NCBI RefSeq assembly: GCF_934202235.1
Contig: NZ_CAKPXS010000048.1
Location: forward strand, 1-12,418
Source: an uncultured Limosilactobacillus sp.
GTDB taxonomy: Bacteria > Bacillota > Bacilli > Lactobacillales > Lactobacillaceae
DNA length: 12,418 bases
Reading direction: 5' to 3'
Shown: piece by piece, positions 1 through 7,275 of the stretch
Numbering within the stretch: position 1 is the first letter of the stretch
Layout of the letters: every line of letters begins with the position of its first letter
Position numbers and translations under genes: made by a program
The notes under the pieces: generated by a model
Database searches by the model: none
What the model was told of the DNA's origin: nothing
The model's input: only the letters and a program-made list of their open reading frames with translations

Positions 1-21
1 TGCTGAGCTATATTTGGTCAT

Positions 22-69
22 AAAAAATACCCCACAATCATTAGACAATTTTGTCTAACAATTGTAGGG
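22..69 (-). terminator. Rho-independent terminator of the pheST-greA operon
   Basis: On the minus strand the greA stop is followed by a long near-perfect hairpin. CCCTACAATTGTTAGACAA pairs with TTGTCTAATGATTGTGGGG with about two mismatches and a very short loop. It is followed by a T-rich tail (GTATTTTTTA). It lies about 35 bases past the greA stop and has no T-run in the plus direction, so it serves the leftward operon. Confidence 0.88.
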
Positions 70-103
70 CACTTCACGCATCCGGCCTTTTTGTGTATTC
101 GGC

Positions 104-580
104 TTATTCAACCTTCAAAATTTTAACTTTCATCTTGCCGCTTGGAATATCAATCTCAACCTCTTCACCAACCTTGTGGCCAATCAGTCCCTTGGCCATT
201 GGTGAATCGTTAGAAATCTTGCCGTTGAGCGGATCCGACTCGGATTCGCCGACAATTTGGTAAGTCTCAGGGTCTTCATCAGGCAGTTCCTGGAAAGTAA
301 TGGTCCGCCCCATCGTGACTTCATCCTTGTCGACGTCTTCGTTATCAATAATTACCGCATACTGCAGCATGTTTTGGATTTGGGAAATCCGGCCTTCGAC
401 AAATGCTTGCTCGTCCTTTGCGGATTCGTACTCGGAATTTTCAGATAAGTCCCCGTAACTCCGCGCAATTTTAATCCGTTTGATGACCTCTGGACGACGC
501 TTTAGTTGAAGGTCTTCCAGCTCTTGTTCGAGCTTCTGTTTCCCTTCCGCCGTCATCGGAAAACTTTTTTCCTCAGCCAT
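104..580 (-). CDS. greA: Transcription elongation factor GreA
   Basis: GreA enters the secondary channel of RNA polymerase and stimulates cleavage of the backtracked transcript, which rescues stalled elongation complexes in the cytoplasm. The 158-residue length is normal. Residues 1 to about 75 are the charged antiparallel coiled coil, with the tip motif GDLSENSEY (residues 43-51); D44 and E47 are the acidic tip residues that support catalysis. Residues from about 80 to the end form the FKBP-like domain, ending in a G-x-K-V-G-x-E segment and KILKVE. The ATG is preceded by AAGGAG at 590-595 with good spacing. It is the last gene of the unit and lies 78 bases beyond udk. No convincing promoter was seen in that gap, so co-transcription with udk is likely. 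Confidence 0.97.
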   Translation of the reverse strand: MAEEKSFPMTAEGKQKLEQELEDLQLKRRPEVIKRIKIARSYGDLSENSEYESAKDEQAFVEGRISQIQNMLQYAVIIDNEDVDKDEVTMGRTITFQELPDEDPETYQIVGESESDPLNGKISNDSPMAKGLIGHKVGEEVEIDIPSGKMKVKILKVE

Positions 581-658
581 TGGTTAACACTCCTTCATAG
601 TTAGTTCAACAGTTGCAACATTAACATTAACTGGTCAGAAAGTAAATAGGCGGACTGC

Positions 659-1315
659 TTAGTTGTTCAGTTCGCTGTGTCCCCGTTGAACCAGAATGTC
701 CTTGACCTTGGTTGATAAGAGATCAATGGCCACCTTGTTTTGCCCACCTTCCGGCACAATGATGTCAGCGTAACGCTTGGTCGGTTCAACGAACTGGTGG
801 TACATTGGCTTCACCGTTTTCTGGTACTGGGTAATAATTGAATCGAGTGACCGGCCACGTTCCTGCATGTCCCGCTGAATGCGCCGGATAATCCGGATGT
901 CATCATCTGTATCAACGTAGACCTTAATGTCCATCAAGTCGCGCAGTCGCTGGTCATAGAGGATTAAAATCCCTTCAATGATGATCACATCTTGCGGTTC
1001 GGTGTGAATGGTTTCCTTAGTTCGATTAAACTCAGCATAATTGTAAACCGGCATTTCAATGGACTTACCGTTTCGCAGGTCGTGGAGCTGCTTGTACATT
1101 AAGTCATTATCAAAGGCCAGTGGGTGGTCATAGTTAACCGCCTTCCGCTCGGCCATCGTCATCTCTGACTGGTCATTGTAGTAAGTGTCCTGGTTGATAA
1201 TCATAATTGAATTACCATGAAGACGGTCGTAGATGGCCTTAGCAACGGTCGTCTTCCCGCTTCCGGAACCACCAGTAACCCCGATGATTACCGGACGCTT
1301 TTTTTCGTTTGTCAT
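659..1315 (-). CDS. udk: Uridine kinase (uridine/cytidine kinase)
   Basis: Udk phosphorylates uridine and cytidine to UMP and CMP, the first step of pyrimidine nucleoside salvage in the cytoplasm. The 218-residue protein has the Walker A loop GGSGSGKT at residues 15-22, then the family signatures NYDHPLAFD and VYNYAEFNR (nucleoside-binding region), the hydrophobic Walker-B-like strand DVIIIEGILIL, and an arginine-rich lid around RRIQRDMQERGRS. Length and motif order are those of an intact enzyme. The start is supported by GAAGAGGG at 1322-1329, which fills most of the 14-base gap after the upstream MltG-like gene. It sits between that gene and greA, the common lactobacillar order, and is probably expressed from the pheST promoter. 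Confidence 0.96.
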   Translation of the reverse strand: MTNEKKRPVIIGVTGGSGSGKTTVAKAIYDRLHGNSIMIINQDTYYNDQSEMTMAERKAVNYDHPLAFDNDLMYKQLHDLRNGKSIEMPVYNYAEFNRTKETIHTEPQDVIIIEGILILYDQRLRDLMDIKVYVDTDDDIRIIRRIQRDMQERGRSLDSIITQYQKTVKPMYHQFVEPTKRYADIIVPEGGQNKVAIDLLSTKVKDILVQRGHSELNN

Positions 1316-1330
1316 TGTTATCCCTCTTCT

Positions 1331-1696
1331 TTATCGATGATGTGCGTAGTGCGTCTTTTGCAGTCGTGAGACGAGCTGTGGCGTTGACATGGAACGCCGC
1401 AGCACAAACCGTCCCGCTTTCACCCCATCTGACTTATGGGTTTGCAGATAATAGTCGAAAACCAGTGCGCTTCTGATTAATCCTTTGTCCTTCAACCTGG
1501 TCGCAACCTGCTTGTCAGTCGCGCCCCGCGGGATCACGACCTCCACTCGCTGGTGGTCTGTGGGATCCACCGGGTGCAAACTGTGGTCAAAAACCTGGCG
1601 AACCGTTAAGGCGGCCGCCACCATGATGACGATCACCACCAGTACAATTCGGTTTTGTCTACGTAGCTGGGTCGGTGAAAAGTGCTTTAGTTTCAC
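1331..1696 (-). CDS. MltG-like membrane protein, N-terminal part only (catalytic domain missing)
   Basis: The protein has 121 residues: a basic cytoplasmic start, one membrane segment at about residues 17-32 (IVLVVIVIMVAAALTV), then an extracytoplasmic region. The stretch VEVVIPRGATDKQVATRLK, followed by GLIRSALVFDYYLQ and VKAGRFVLRRSMSTPQLVSRL, matches the small LysM-like domain that precedes the catalytic domain of MltG/YceG, the endolytic transglycosylase that cleaves nascent glycan strands. Full MltG proteins are usually 330-400 residues. Here the stop falls right after this domain, so no lytic activity is expected. The start is GTG sharing one base with the pheT stop (TAGTG), with AAGGTG upstream, so translation is probably coupled to pheT. 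It may be a relic, a retained partner of division proteins, or a lineage-specific short form. Confidence 0.7.
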   Translation of the reverse strand: MKLKHFSPTQLRRQNRIVLVVIVIMVAAALTVRQVFDHSLHPVDPTDHQRVEVVIPRGATDKQVATRLKDKGLIRSALVFDYYLQTHKSDGVKAGRFVLRRSMSTPQLVSRLQKTHYAHHR

Positions 1697-4122
1697 TACC
1701 GCACCTTGGCGTTAAACTGCGTGGTCAACGCCTTTTCAACCTTTGCCATCGCTTGGTTGACCTGGTCTTCCTTCAGGGTGCCATCGTTGTCCAGGAAGGT
1801 TAAGGTATAAGCCAGTGACCGCATCCCCTTCGGCAAGTGAAGGCCTTCGTAGACGTCAAAGAGGTGAACTTGACGCAGGAAGGCACCACCCTTTTGATTA
1901 ATAACGTCAACCACCTGCTGGTTAGTCACGTCATTTGGTAGCAGGAGGGCAATATCACGGGTAATTGATGGGTAACGGCTAATTACCCGGTAATGACGGT
2001 CACGCTTCTTCGCGGCAAAGATCAGGTCCTCATTCAGTTCAAAAACGAATGTTTCGGGAATCTTATACTGCGCTGCCGCTGTCGGGTGAACCTGGCCAAC
2101 ATAGCCAATCCGTTGATCATCCAGATAAATATCGGCAGTCCGTCCCGGGTGCATCCCGTCGCGGTGATGGTTAGCAACGTAGGTCACCTTGCCAGCCAAG
2201 GCAGCGTTCTTCAGGTATTGGGCGACAATCCCCTTCATCGTAAAGAAGTCGACGGCCTTGTTCTTGTCGTGCCAGTTGTCAGCCCGCAATTGGCCACAGA
2301 GAACCCCTGCCAAGTGGGTCTCTTCTCGTGGTTGCGGCTTGCCAGCCGGGATAAAGACCCGCCCGGTTTCGTAGAGCGCCACGTTAGCCACCTTACGGGC
2401 GGTATTGTAGGCCACGTCGTTCAGCAGTCCACTAACAATGCTTTCCCGACCGGCAACGTGGTCAGTGCTCATCGGGTAGTCCAGCATCAGGGGGTCAACT
2501 GGCTGTTCAATCGTGAACTGCGTTGCCCGTTCCTTGGTTGTCAGCGAATAACTGATCGCCTGGTTGAGGCCGCACGCCTGCATAACCAGCCGGCTGGCCG
2601 CTTCAAAGCGCTGCTTCTTCGTCAAGCCGCCACTCGTCCGCGTCATCGTCGGCAGGGTTGCCGGAATTTTTTCGTAACCGTACAGCCGGGCAATTTCCTC
2701 GTAGAGGTCAGCCGGAATGGAAATGTCCCACCGCCGGGCCGGGACGTCGACTTTCAGCTGGTCGTCAGACAATTGTGTTACGGCAAAGTCCAACCGCTCC
2801 ATGATGGCAACGACTTCGTCCATGGTGAGTTGCAGTCCGAGTACCTCGTTGGTCTTCTTAATCGAAATCGTTACAGGGGTGGTCGAAACGTCCGGTTGCT
2901 GACCAACAACGACGCCGGAGGCAACCTTGCCGCCAGCTAATTGTTGGAGCCAGTAAGCCGCTTCGTTGAGTGCCGTTTGTACCGTCTCCGGGTTTACGCC
3001 CCGTTCAAAGCGCATCGAAGCTTCACTATGGAGGTTGAGACGGTGGGCCTGCTTTCTTACCATCACCGGATCAAAAATCGCTGATTCAAGGGCAACAGTG
3101 GTCGTGTGATCGTCAACGGCGGTCTCCTGCCCTCCCATGGTCCCGGCCAAGGCAATTGGTGTCTGACCAGCCATCACCATGATATCGCTGGCCTTCAACT
3201 CACGTTCTTCGCCATCCAGAGTAGTAAACTTAGCGCCATCCGCCGGGTGTTGGACGCTGATGTCCGTGCTTGGCAGCTTATCGTAGTCGAAACTGTGCAG
3301 CGGCTGCCCGTACTTGAGCATAATGTAGTTCGTCACGTCGACCACGTTGTTCACTGGCCGCACACCGGCATTCCACAGCTTGATCTGCATCCAGAGCGGA
3401 CTGTCGGCCACCTTGACGTCTTTGATGACCCGCATCTCGTAAGCCGGAACCATCTTGGAATCATCAATCTTGACGTTGACCAGGTCGCTGGTTTGCTGAT
3501 CCAGGTCTTCTGAACAGTCGTGGGTCGTAAAGTGCTTCTTCAAATGAAGAATGGCAGCAACGTCATTAACGTTGCCGTAAATGCTCAGCATATCGCCCCG
3601 GTTGGGCGTCAGGTCGGTATCGATAATGAAGTCGTCCATGCCGAGGTAGGAGTAGACTGGTTCACCAACCTTGGCGTCATCCGGCAAAAACCAGATTCCC
3701 TCGTCGTAATCCTTGGGGGCCACCTTATCGGAGAAGCCGATTTCCTGGAGAGCACACAGCATCCCGTCGGACTCTTCACCGCGGATTTTGCCGCGCTTAA
3801 TCTTCACGTTATCGGCAATTCGTGCCCCGTGCAAGGCAACGATAACCTTCTTGCCGGCAACAACATTTGGCGCCCCGCAGACGATTTGGACGGTCTGGTC
3901 TGCTCCCACTTGGACCTGACAGATGTGCAAGTGGTCGGAGTTCGGGTGTGGTTGAACATCTGCCACGTAACCGACCACCAGCTTCTTTAAGCCGTCAGCT
4001 GGCGAGTAGGTACCGTTAAGGTCCACTGACTGCAGGACGATCTTGTTGGCCAGTTCGTGCGGGTCAACCTTATTTGCTCTTAAATCAAGATATTGGTCAA
4101 GCCAATTGTATGAAACTTTCAT
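1696..4122 (-). CDS. pheT: Phenylalanine--tRNA ligase beta subunit
   Basis: This is the large subunit of the alpha2-beta2 phenylalanyl-tRNA synthetase that charges tRNA-Phe. The 808-residue length is standard. In order one sees the OB-fold tRNA-binding (EMAP-like) domain at about 40-155, with HPNSDHLHICQV and CGAPN; the B3/B4 editing region at about 210-390, which hydrolyses Tyr-tRNA-Phe; the B5 domain at about 410-485; a catalytic-like core; and the C-terminal anticodon-binding ferredoxin-fold domain from about 713, beginning near YRVISRYPSITRDIALLLP. The ATG follows the pheS stop by six bases, with AAAGGAT overlapping the end of pheS, so translation of the two subunits is likely coupled. 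It is controlled by the T-box upstream of pheS. No damage was seen. Confidence 0.97.
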   Translation of the reverse strand: MKVSYNWLDQYLDLRANKVDPHELANKIVLQSVDLNGTYSPADGLKKLVVGYVADVQPHPNSDHLHICQVQVGADQTVQIVCGAPNVVAGKKVIVALHGARIADNVKIKRGKIRGEESDGMLCALQEIGFSDKVAPKDYDEGIWFLPDDAKVGEPVYSYLGMDDFIIDTDLTPNRGDMLSIYGNVNDVAAILHLKKHFTTHDCSEDLDQQTSDLVNVKIDDSKMVPAYEMRVIKDVKVADSPLWMQIKLWNAGVRPVNNVVDVTNYIMLKYGQPLHSFDYDKLPSTDISVQHPADGAKFTTLDGEERELKASDIMVMAGQTPIALAGTMGGQETAVDDHTTTVALESAIFDPVMVRKQAHRLNLHSEASMRFERGVNPETVQTALNEAAYWLQQLAGGKVASGVVVGQQPDVSTTPVTISIKKTNEVLGLQLTMDEVVAIMERLDFAVTQLSDDQLKVDVPARRWDISIPADLYEEIARLYGYEKIPATLPTMTRTSGGLTKKQRFEAASRLVMQACGLNQAISYSLTTKERATQFTIEQPVDPLMLDYPMSTDHVAGRESIVSGLLNDVAYNTARKVANVALYETGRVFIPAGKPQPREETHLAGVLCGQLRADNWHDKNKAVDFFTMKGIVAQYLKNAALAGKVTYVANHHRDGMHPGRTADIYLDDQRIGYVGQVHPTAAAQYKIPETFVFELNEDLIFAAKKRDRHYRVISRYPSITRDIALLLPNDVTNQQVVDVINQKGGAFLRQVHLFDVYEGLHLPKGMRSLAYTLTFLDNDGTLKEDQVNQAMAKVEKALTTQFNAKVR

Positions 4123-4128
4123 CGTACC

Positions 4129-5175
4129 CTATCCTTTCTCGTCAAACTGAGTTAAGAAACGCATATCGTTGAGGTAGAAGTCACGAATATCAGTGACCCC
4201 ATACTTCAGCATCGCAAACCGGTCAGGGCCCAAGCCAAAGGCAAAGCCACCGTACTTCTCCGGATCCACGCCAGACATCTTGAGGACGTTGGGGTGAACC
4301 ATGCCGGCACCTAAACATTCAATCCAGCCGGTACCCTTACAAATCTCACAACCCTTACCGAGACAGTTAAAGCAGGTGACGTCCGCTTCTACTGATGGTT
4401 CGGTAAAGGGAAAGTAACTTGGCCGCAGACGAACATTGAGCTGGTCACCGAAGAGGTTACGACCAACCGCCTGCAGGGTTCCCCGCAAGTCGGCCATTGT
4501 CACGTGTTCCCCTACTACTAACCCTTCTAGCTGATGGAACTGGTGGCTGTGGGTGGCATCGTCGGTATCACGGCGGTAAACCTTCCCCGGTGAAATCATC
4601 TTCAGCGGGCCCTTGCTAAAGTCGTGCTTTTCCATCATCCGGGCCTGCATTGGCGAGGTTTGCGTCCGCATCAGGATTTGGGGAGTGATGTAGAAGGTAT
4701 CCTGCATATCGCGGGCCGGGTGATCCTTTGGCAGGTTCAGTTTTTCAAAGTTATATTCTTCTTCTTCGACTTCCGGACCAGTAGCCACTTCATAGCCCAT
4801 CCCGACAAACAAGCGGGTTAACTGGTCAATGATCTGCTGGATAACGTGGGGTTGGCCCTGGGCAACCGGCGTACCTGGCAGGGTAACATCGACGGTTTCG
4901 GCCATTAGCTTGGCGTTCAGCAGTTCTTTTTCCATTTCCAGCTTACGTTGTTGGAGCGCCTGTTGAAGGTCCTGACGCACGTCGTTAGCATACTTACCAA
5001 CTGCCGGCCGTTCCTCTGGCGACAGGTCGCGCATTCCCCGCAGAATCTGGGTCAATGGTCCCTTTTTTCCTAGCCACTTTACCCGGGCCTGGTTAATCTT
5101 ATCCAGGTCTTGGCTGTTTTCAATTGCTTCTAGCCCCTGCTGACGCAGTTCGGCTAACTTTTCTTTCATGCCCAT
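4129..5175 (-). CDS. pheS: Phenylalanine--tRNA ligase alpha subunit
   Basis: This is the catalytic small subunit that activates phenylalanine with ATP and transfers it to tRNA-Phe. The 348-residue protein has the N-terminal coiled-coil tRNA-binding arm (about 1-85) and then the class II synthetase core. Visible signatures are DTFYITPQILMRTQTSP (motif 1/2 region), GKVYRRDTDDATHSHQFHQLEG (motif 2), and FAFGLGPDRFAMLKYG (motif 3). A CxxC pair in CFNCLGKGCEICKGTGW is the insertion often seen in Firmicute PheS. Two ATGs are close together; the first is chosen because AAGGAGG at 5183-5189 lies 7 bases away, against 13 for the second. It is the first gene of the unit, directly behind the T-box terminator. 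Confidence 0.97.
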   Translation of the reverse strand: MGMKEKLAELRQQGLEAIENSQDLDKINQARVKWLGKKGPLTQILRGMRDLSPEERPAVGKYANDVRQDLQQALQQRKLEMEKELLNAKLMAETVDVTLPGTPVAQGQPHVIQQIIDQLTRLFVGMGYEVATGPEVEEEEYNFEKLNLPKDHPARDMQDTFYITPQILMRTQTSPMQARMMEKHDFSKGPLKMISPGKVYRRDTDDATHSHQFHQLEGLVVGEHVTMADLRGTLQAVGRNLFGDQLNVRLRPSYFPFTEPSVEADVTCFNCLGKGCEICKGTGWIECLGAGMVHPNVLKMSGVDPEKYGGFAFGLGPDRFAMLKYGVTDIRDFYLNDMRFLTQFDEKG

Positions 5176-5202
5176 GGCAATTCCTCCTTACAGTTACGGG
5201 TA

Positions 5203-5238
5203 ATAAAAAAACACCCCGTCCGAAAGGGACGAAGTGTT
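5203..5238 (-). terminator. Conditional terminator of the pheST T-box
   Basis: AACACTTCGTCC (5238-5227) pairs with GGACGGGGTGTT (5221-5210), a 12-bp stem with two G-T wobbles and a 5-base loop. A run of seven or more T follows on the minus strand (5211-5204). It begins directly after the T-box sequence, so the T-box and this stem are mutually exclusive as the family requires. Confidence 0.88.
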
Positions 5239-5423
5239 CGCGGTACCACCCTAGTTTGCGGATCTTTTCCGCACGCTCAAAATGGATAACGGCCATTTAC
5301 CGGAGAATTATTAATTCCCACTCCGAAAGTGAAATTCACGTCCTCGTTAAGCGGACAACTTGCAGTCAGTGATTGTCCTTCCCTGCCAAAACGAGAAAAT
5401 TACTAGCTTTCATCAACGTTTTT
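5203..5423 (-). promoter_or_regulatory. T-box leader, tRNA-Phe specific, controlling pheST
   Basis: The minus strand before pheS shows the full T-box layout. The T-box core TGGTACCGCG is at 5239-5248 inside GGGTGGTACCGCG, followed by a terminator. Upstream is a long stem I region with an AGTA element near 5401-5404 and an apical stem (GGACAATC with a distal GTTGTCC). A TTC triplet at 5331-5333, followed by A, is in the expected specifier position and reads phenylalanine. Uncharged tRNA-Phe would pair with both specifier and T-box and favour the antiterminator, raising transcription of the operon. The specifier assignment is by eye and was not folded computationally. Confidence 0.9.
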
Positions 5424-5435
5424 CTTGATAAGTCC

Positions 5436-5464
5436 ATTTTAGGCTTGGCGAAGTTGGCGGTCAA
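5436..5464 (-). promoter_or_regulatory. Promoter of the pheST-mltG'-udk-greA unit
   Basis: A -35 box TTGACC (5464-5459), a 17-base spacer and a -10 box TAAAAT (5441-5436) point leftward. The predicted start lies near 5429, just before the T-box leader. The promoter begins 9 bases after the HxlR-type gene stops, and no terminator was seen between them, so some readthrough from that gene is possible. Confidence 0.8.
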
Positions 5465-5473
5465 GCCCTAAAA

Positions 5474-5812
5474 TTAATTGGCTTGGCAATACTTATCACT
5501 CCACTGGTGGACGGCCTGCATTACTGGTGCTAAGTCCCGTCCCTCAGCCGTCAACGAGTAGTCAACCCGGCTTTCGCCCGGGTAGGTGTTACGAGAGACA
5601 ATTCCGTCCGCTTCCAGCTCCTTCAGCCGTTCGCAGAGGACCCGGTCACTGCATTCGCTGACGTGGGCCGCCAAGTCCTTAAAACGCTGCGTATTTTCGT
5701 TTAACAGGACTTCGATAATCAGCCCGTTCCACTTCTTACCCAGAATGGTAAAGGTGTGGGCAAAACGCGGACAGAGCGAAAAATTATCATCATTCATTAC
5801 TGTGCCTGCCAT
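5474..5812 (-). CDS. HxlR-family winged-helix transcriptional regulator
   Basis: The 112-residue protein is one HxlR (MarR-like) winged helix. It contains LGKKWNGLIIEVLL (residues 24-37), the recognition region SDRVLCERLKELEADGIVSR (55-74), the wing with R-x-D-Y-S-L-T, and a C-terminal dimer helix. Such proteins bind operator DNA as dimers; some sense electrophiles or oxidants through an N-terminal cysteine. Here C14 sits in the CP motif where HypR-type regulators carry their redox cysteine, and C54 and C60 lie in the DNA-binding helices. Target genes are unknown. Start ATG 5812 is backed by GGGGAG at 5818-5823; an ATG at 5797 lacks a good site. The gene overlaps the end of the HD-domain gene by 23 bases, so the two are probably co-translated. 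Confidence 0.88.
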   Translation of the reverse strand: MAGTVMNDDNFSLCPRFAHTFTILGKKWNGLIIEVLLNENTQRFKDLAAHVSECSDRVLCERLKELEADGIVSRNTYPGESRVDYSLTAEGRDLAPVMQAVHQWSDKYCQAN

Positions 5813-6329
5813 TTAATCTCCCCCTCTGGTGACGCTTATGCTTTAACTTGCTCATTTGAACTTCAACCATCCGCCGTAACGGGCCGAAAAACTCGTGTTC
5901 TGCTTCGTAGTCATCAACTAAGGACACAATCAGACTTTCTGGATAACGCGGCACCGCCATCGTTGCCCCAAACATGTGCTTTAAGATGATGTCCTTTTCT
6001 TTCTTATTCAACACGGTGATCTTCTCCGCATTGCGCAAGGCAACCCGGGGATGGATAAAGGCATGGGTCCCCAGGTCAAACTTGGTTGTCCGCCAGTCAT
6101 AATAAAACATATCGTGTAAGAGCCCGGCGCGGGCAGTACTCCGGTAATCCAAATGAAGTTTGCGAGCAATCCGGTAACTGTCATACGACACCGCAATTGA
6201 GTGCTGCAACCGGTTAGAATGGTGGTGCTGGGTATAATTGGCCAGCTTCTTGACCGCCGGTTGCGCTAATAAGTCTTCGACAATCGACAAATACTCAGGA
6301 TCATGACGCCATTCGTCTTTACTCTTCAT
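5790..6329 (-). CDS. HD-domain protein, putative metal-dependent phosphohydrolase
   Basis: The 179-residue protein has an HD-superfamily metal-binding pattern: H43 (RLQHSIAVSYDSYRIARKL), the H72-D73 pair in GLLHDMFYYDW, and later histidines and aspartates in IILKHMFG and SLVDDYEAEHEF. This resembles YqeK/HDIG-like phosphohydrolases that act on nucleotides or phosphate esters, but the substrate cannot be told from sequence. The last 25 residues are a very basic tail (KLKHKRHQRGRLNGRH) of unknown role, encoded partly in the overlap with the regulator gene. AAGGAGG at 6342-6348 precedes the ATG with a rather long 12-base spacer. An extended -10 promoter lies upstream at 6394-6402, so this gene and the HxlR-type gene form a two-gene unit. 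Confidence 0.82.
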   Translation of the reverse strand: MKSKDEWRHDPEYLSIVEDLLAQPAVKKLANYTQHHHSNRLQHSIAVSYDSYRIARKLHLDYRSTARAGLLHDMFYYDWRTTKFDLGTHAFIHPRVALRNAEKITVLNKKEKDIILKHMFGATMAVPRYPESLIVSLVDDYEAEHEFFGPLRRMVEVQMSKLKHKRHQRGRLNGRHSNE

Positions 6330-6393
6330 TTAAAGTGCCGACCTCCTTTAATCACGTCGACCTGCTACGTTGTTGAATGGTTTTACTTACTTT

Positions 6394-6402
6394 ATTATAG
6401 CA
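6394..6402 (-). promoter_or_regulatory. Extended -10 promoter for the HD/HxlR pair
   Basis: The minus strand carries TGCTATAAT: a perfect TATAAT (6399-6394) with a TGn extension (6402-6400). No good -35 hexamer is seen 16-18 bases upstream, which is acceptable for an extended -10 promoter. It lies about 65 bases before the HD gene ATG. Confidence 0.6.
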
Positions 6403-6419
6403 TTATGCCACAAGTTCGC

Positions 6420-6449
6420 ATAACGAAATGCTAGTAATCACTTCGTTAT
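6420..6449. repeat. 8-bp inverted repeat at the 3' end of the methyltransferase gene
   Basis: ATAACGAA (6420-6427) is the exact inverse of TTCGTTAT (6442-6449), with a 14-base loop; it overlaps the methyltransferase stop codon and lies just upstream of the next promoter. There is no T-run on either side, so a classical terminator is not supported. It could be a weak transcript-end hairpin or an operator for the HD/HxlR promoter. Confidence 0.5.
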
Positions 6450-7213
6450 TGTTTCAGGGTAAACATTAAAATTCCCGCTGAGACAGCCACGTTCAATGAT
6501 TCGGCCGCGCCCTTCATGGGGATGTAGAGGTTCTCATCGGTCCTCTTCAGTAAATCGGCCGACATCCCGTTGCCTTCGTTACCCATGATCAAAGCAAAGG
6601 TTTCACCCGGATGGACATCACGGTAGTTCTTCGCCTGCGGGTTTAGTTGGGTACCATAAACCGGTGCACCGGCCTGCTGGAAGTCCGCAACCCACTTGCG
6701 CAGGTCCCCGTTGACCAGCAATAAGTGGAACTGACTGCCCTGCATGGAACGGACAACCTTCGGGCTATACAGGTCGGCCGTTTTCTCGTTAACGACCACG
6801 CCAGTAAAGCCAGCAGCATCAGCAGTTCTGACCATCGTTCCAACGTTACCAGGGTCTTGCACCCCATCCAACATCAGCCAAGCCCCACGGATTTCTTGCG
6901 GCCGGTAATGGGTCTGCGGCAGGTCTGCCACCGCCGCAATTCCCTGGGGAGTCACCGTCGGCGTAATGTGGCGCATAATTGCCGGTATTACTTCATAAAC
7001 CTCGTCGACCAGTGATACAATATCACTGTGTTGCTGCAGTTCGTCTGCAGTTCCGATTAGCTGACTGACGTGGACATGTGCTTTTAGTGCTTCTTGCACC
7101 AGGTGCCAGCCATCTAATAGGTATAAGCCGGTTTGCCGACGAAATCGCTTATTTTGTAATTTTTTCCAGTTCTTTACGTGCTGGTTATGAATTGATGTTA
7201 GCTGTTCTTGCAT
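6446..7213 (-). CDS. SpoU/TrmH-family RNA 2'-O-methyltransferase
   Basis: The protein is a SAM-dependent RNA ribose methyltransferase with the trefoil-knot SPOUT fold. An N-terminal L30e-like substrate-binding domain (about 1-95, with FRRQTGLYLLDGWHLVQEAL) precedes the catalytic domain. Motif 1 is LDGVQDPGNVGTMVRTADA, whose N and R are catalytic; motif 2 is IMGNEGNGM; motif 3 is IPMKGAAESLNVAVSAGIL. The exact rRNA or tRNA target is not readable, so no gene name is given; position beside acylphosphatase and pheST is common in lactobacilli. The longest frame would begin at a GTG at 7222, but that codon lies inside the ribosome binding site GAGGTGA (7225-7219). ATG 7213, five bases downstream of that site, is the real start and gives 255 residues. 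Confidence 0.93.
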   Translation of the reverse strand: MQEQLTSIHNQHVKNWKKLQNKRFRRQTGLYLLDGWHLVQEALKAHVHVSQLIGTADELQQHSDIVSLVDEVYEVIPAIMRHITPTVTPQGIAAVADLPQTHYRPQEIRGAWLMLDGVQDPGNVGTMVRTADAAGFTGVVVNEKTADLYSPKVVRSMQGSQFHLLLVNGDLRKWVADFQQAGAPVYGTQLNPQAKNYRDVHPGETFALIMGNEGNGMSADLLKRTDENLYIPMKGAAESLNVAVSAGILMFTLKQ

Positions 7214-7233
7214 GATCTTCACCTCAGTCGCTC

Positions 7234-7242
7234 ATTATACCA
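7234..7242 (-). promoter_or_regulatory. Extended -10 promoter of the methyltransferase gene
   Basis: TGGTATAAT on the minus strand: TATAAT at 7239-7234 with a TGn extension. It lies about 20 bases before the ATG at 7213, which implies a very short leader. No consensus -35 box was seen. It sits in the 62-base gap shared with the divergent acylphosphatase gene. Confidence 0.6.
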
Positions 7243-7275
7243 TTTTCAGACCAATCAATAGAGAGGATTTAAGCC

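Noticed and set aside
1993..2940. A 315-codon plus-strand open frame opposite pheT
   Set aside because: It lies entirely antisense to pheT, has no family features and no ribosome binding site; it is a shadow of a GC-rich gene.
3106..3990. Two long plus-strand open frames (135 and 156 codons) opposite the 5' half of pheT
   Set aside because: Antisense shadows of a conserved gene with no recognisable product.
6420..6449. Rho-independent terminator of the methyltransferase gene
   Set aside because: The 8-bp stem has a 14-base loop and no T-run after it.
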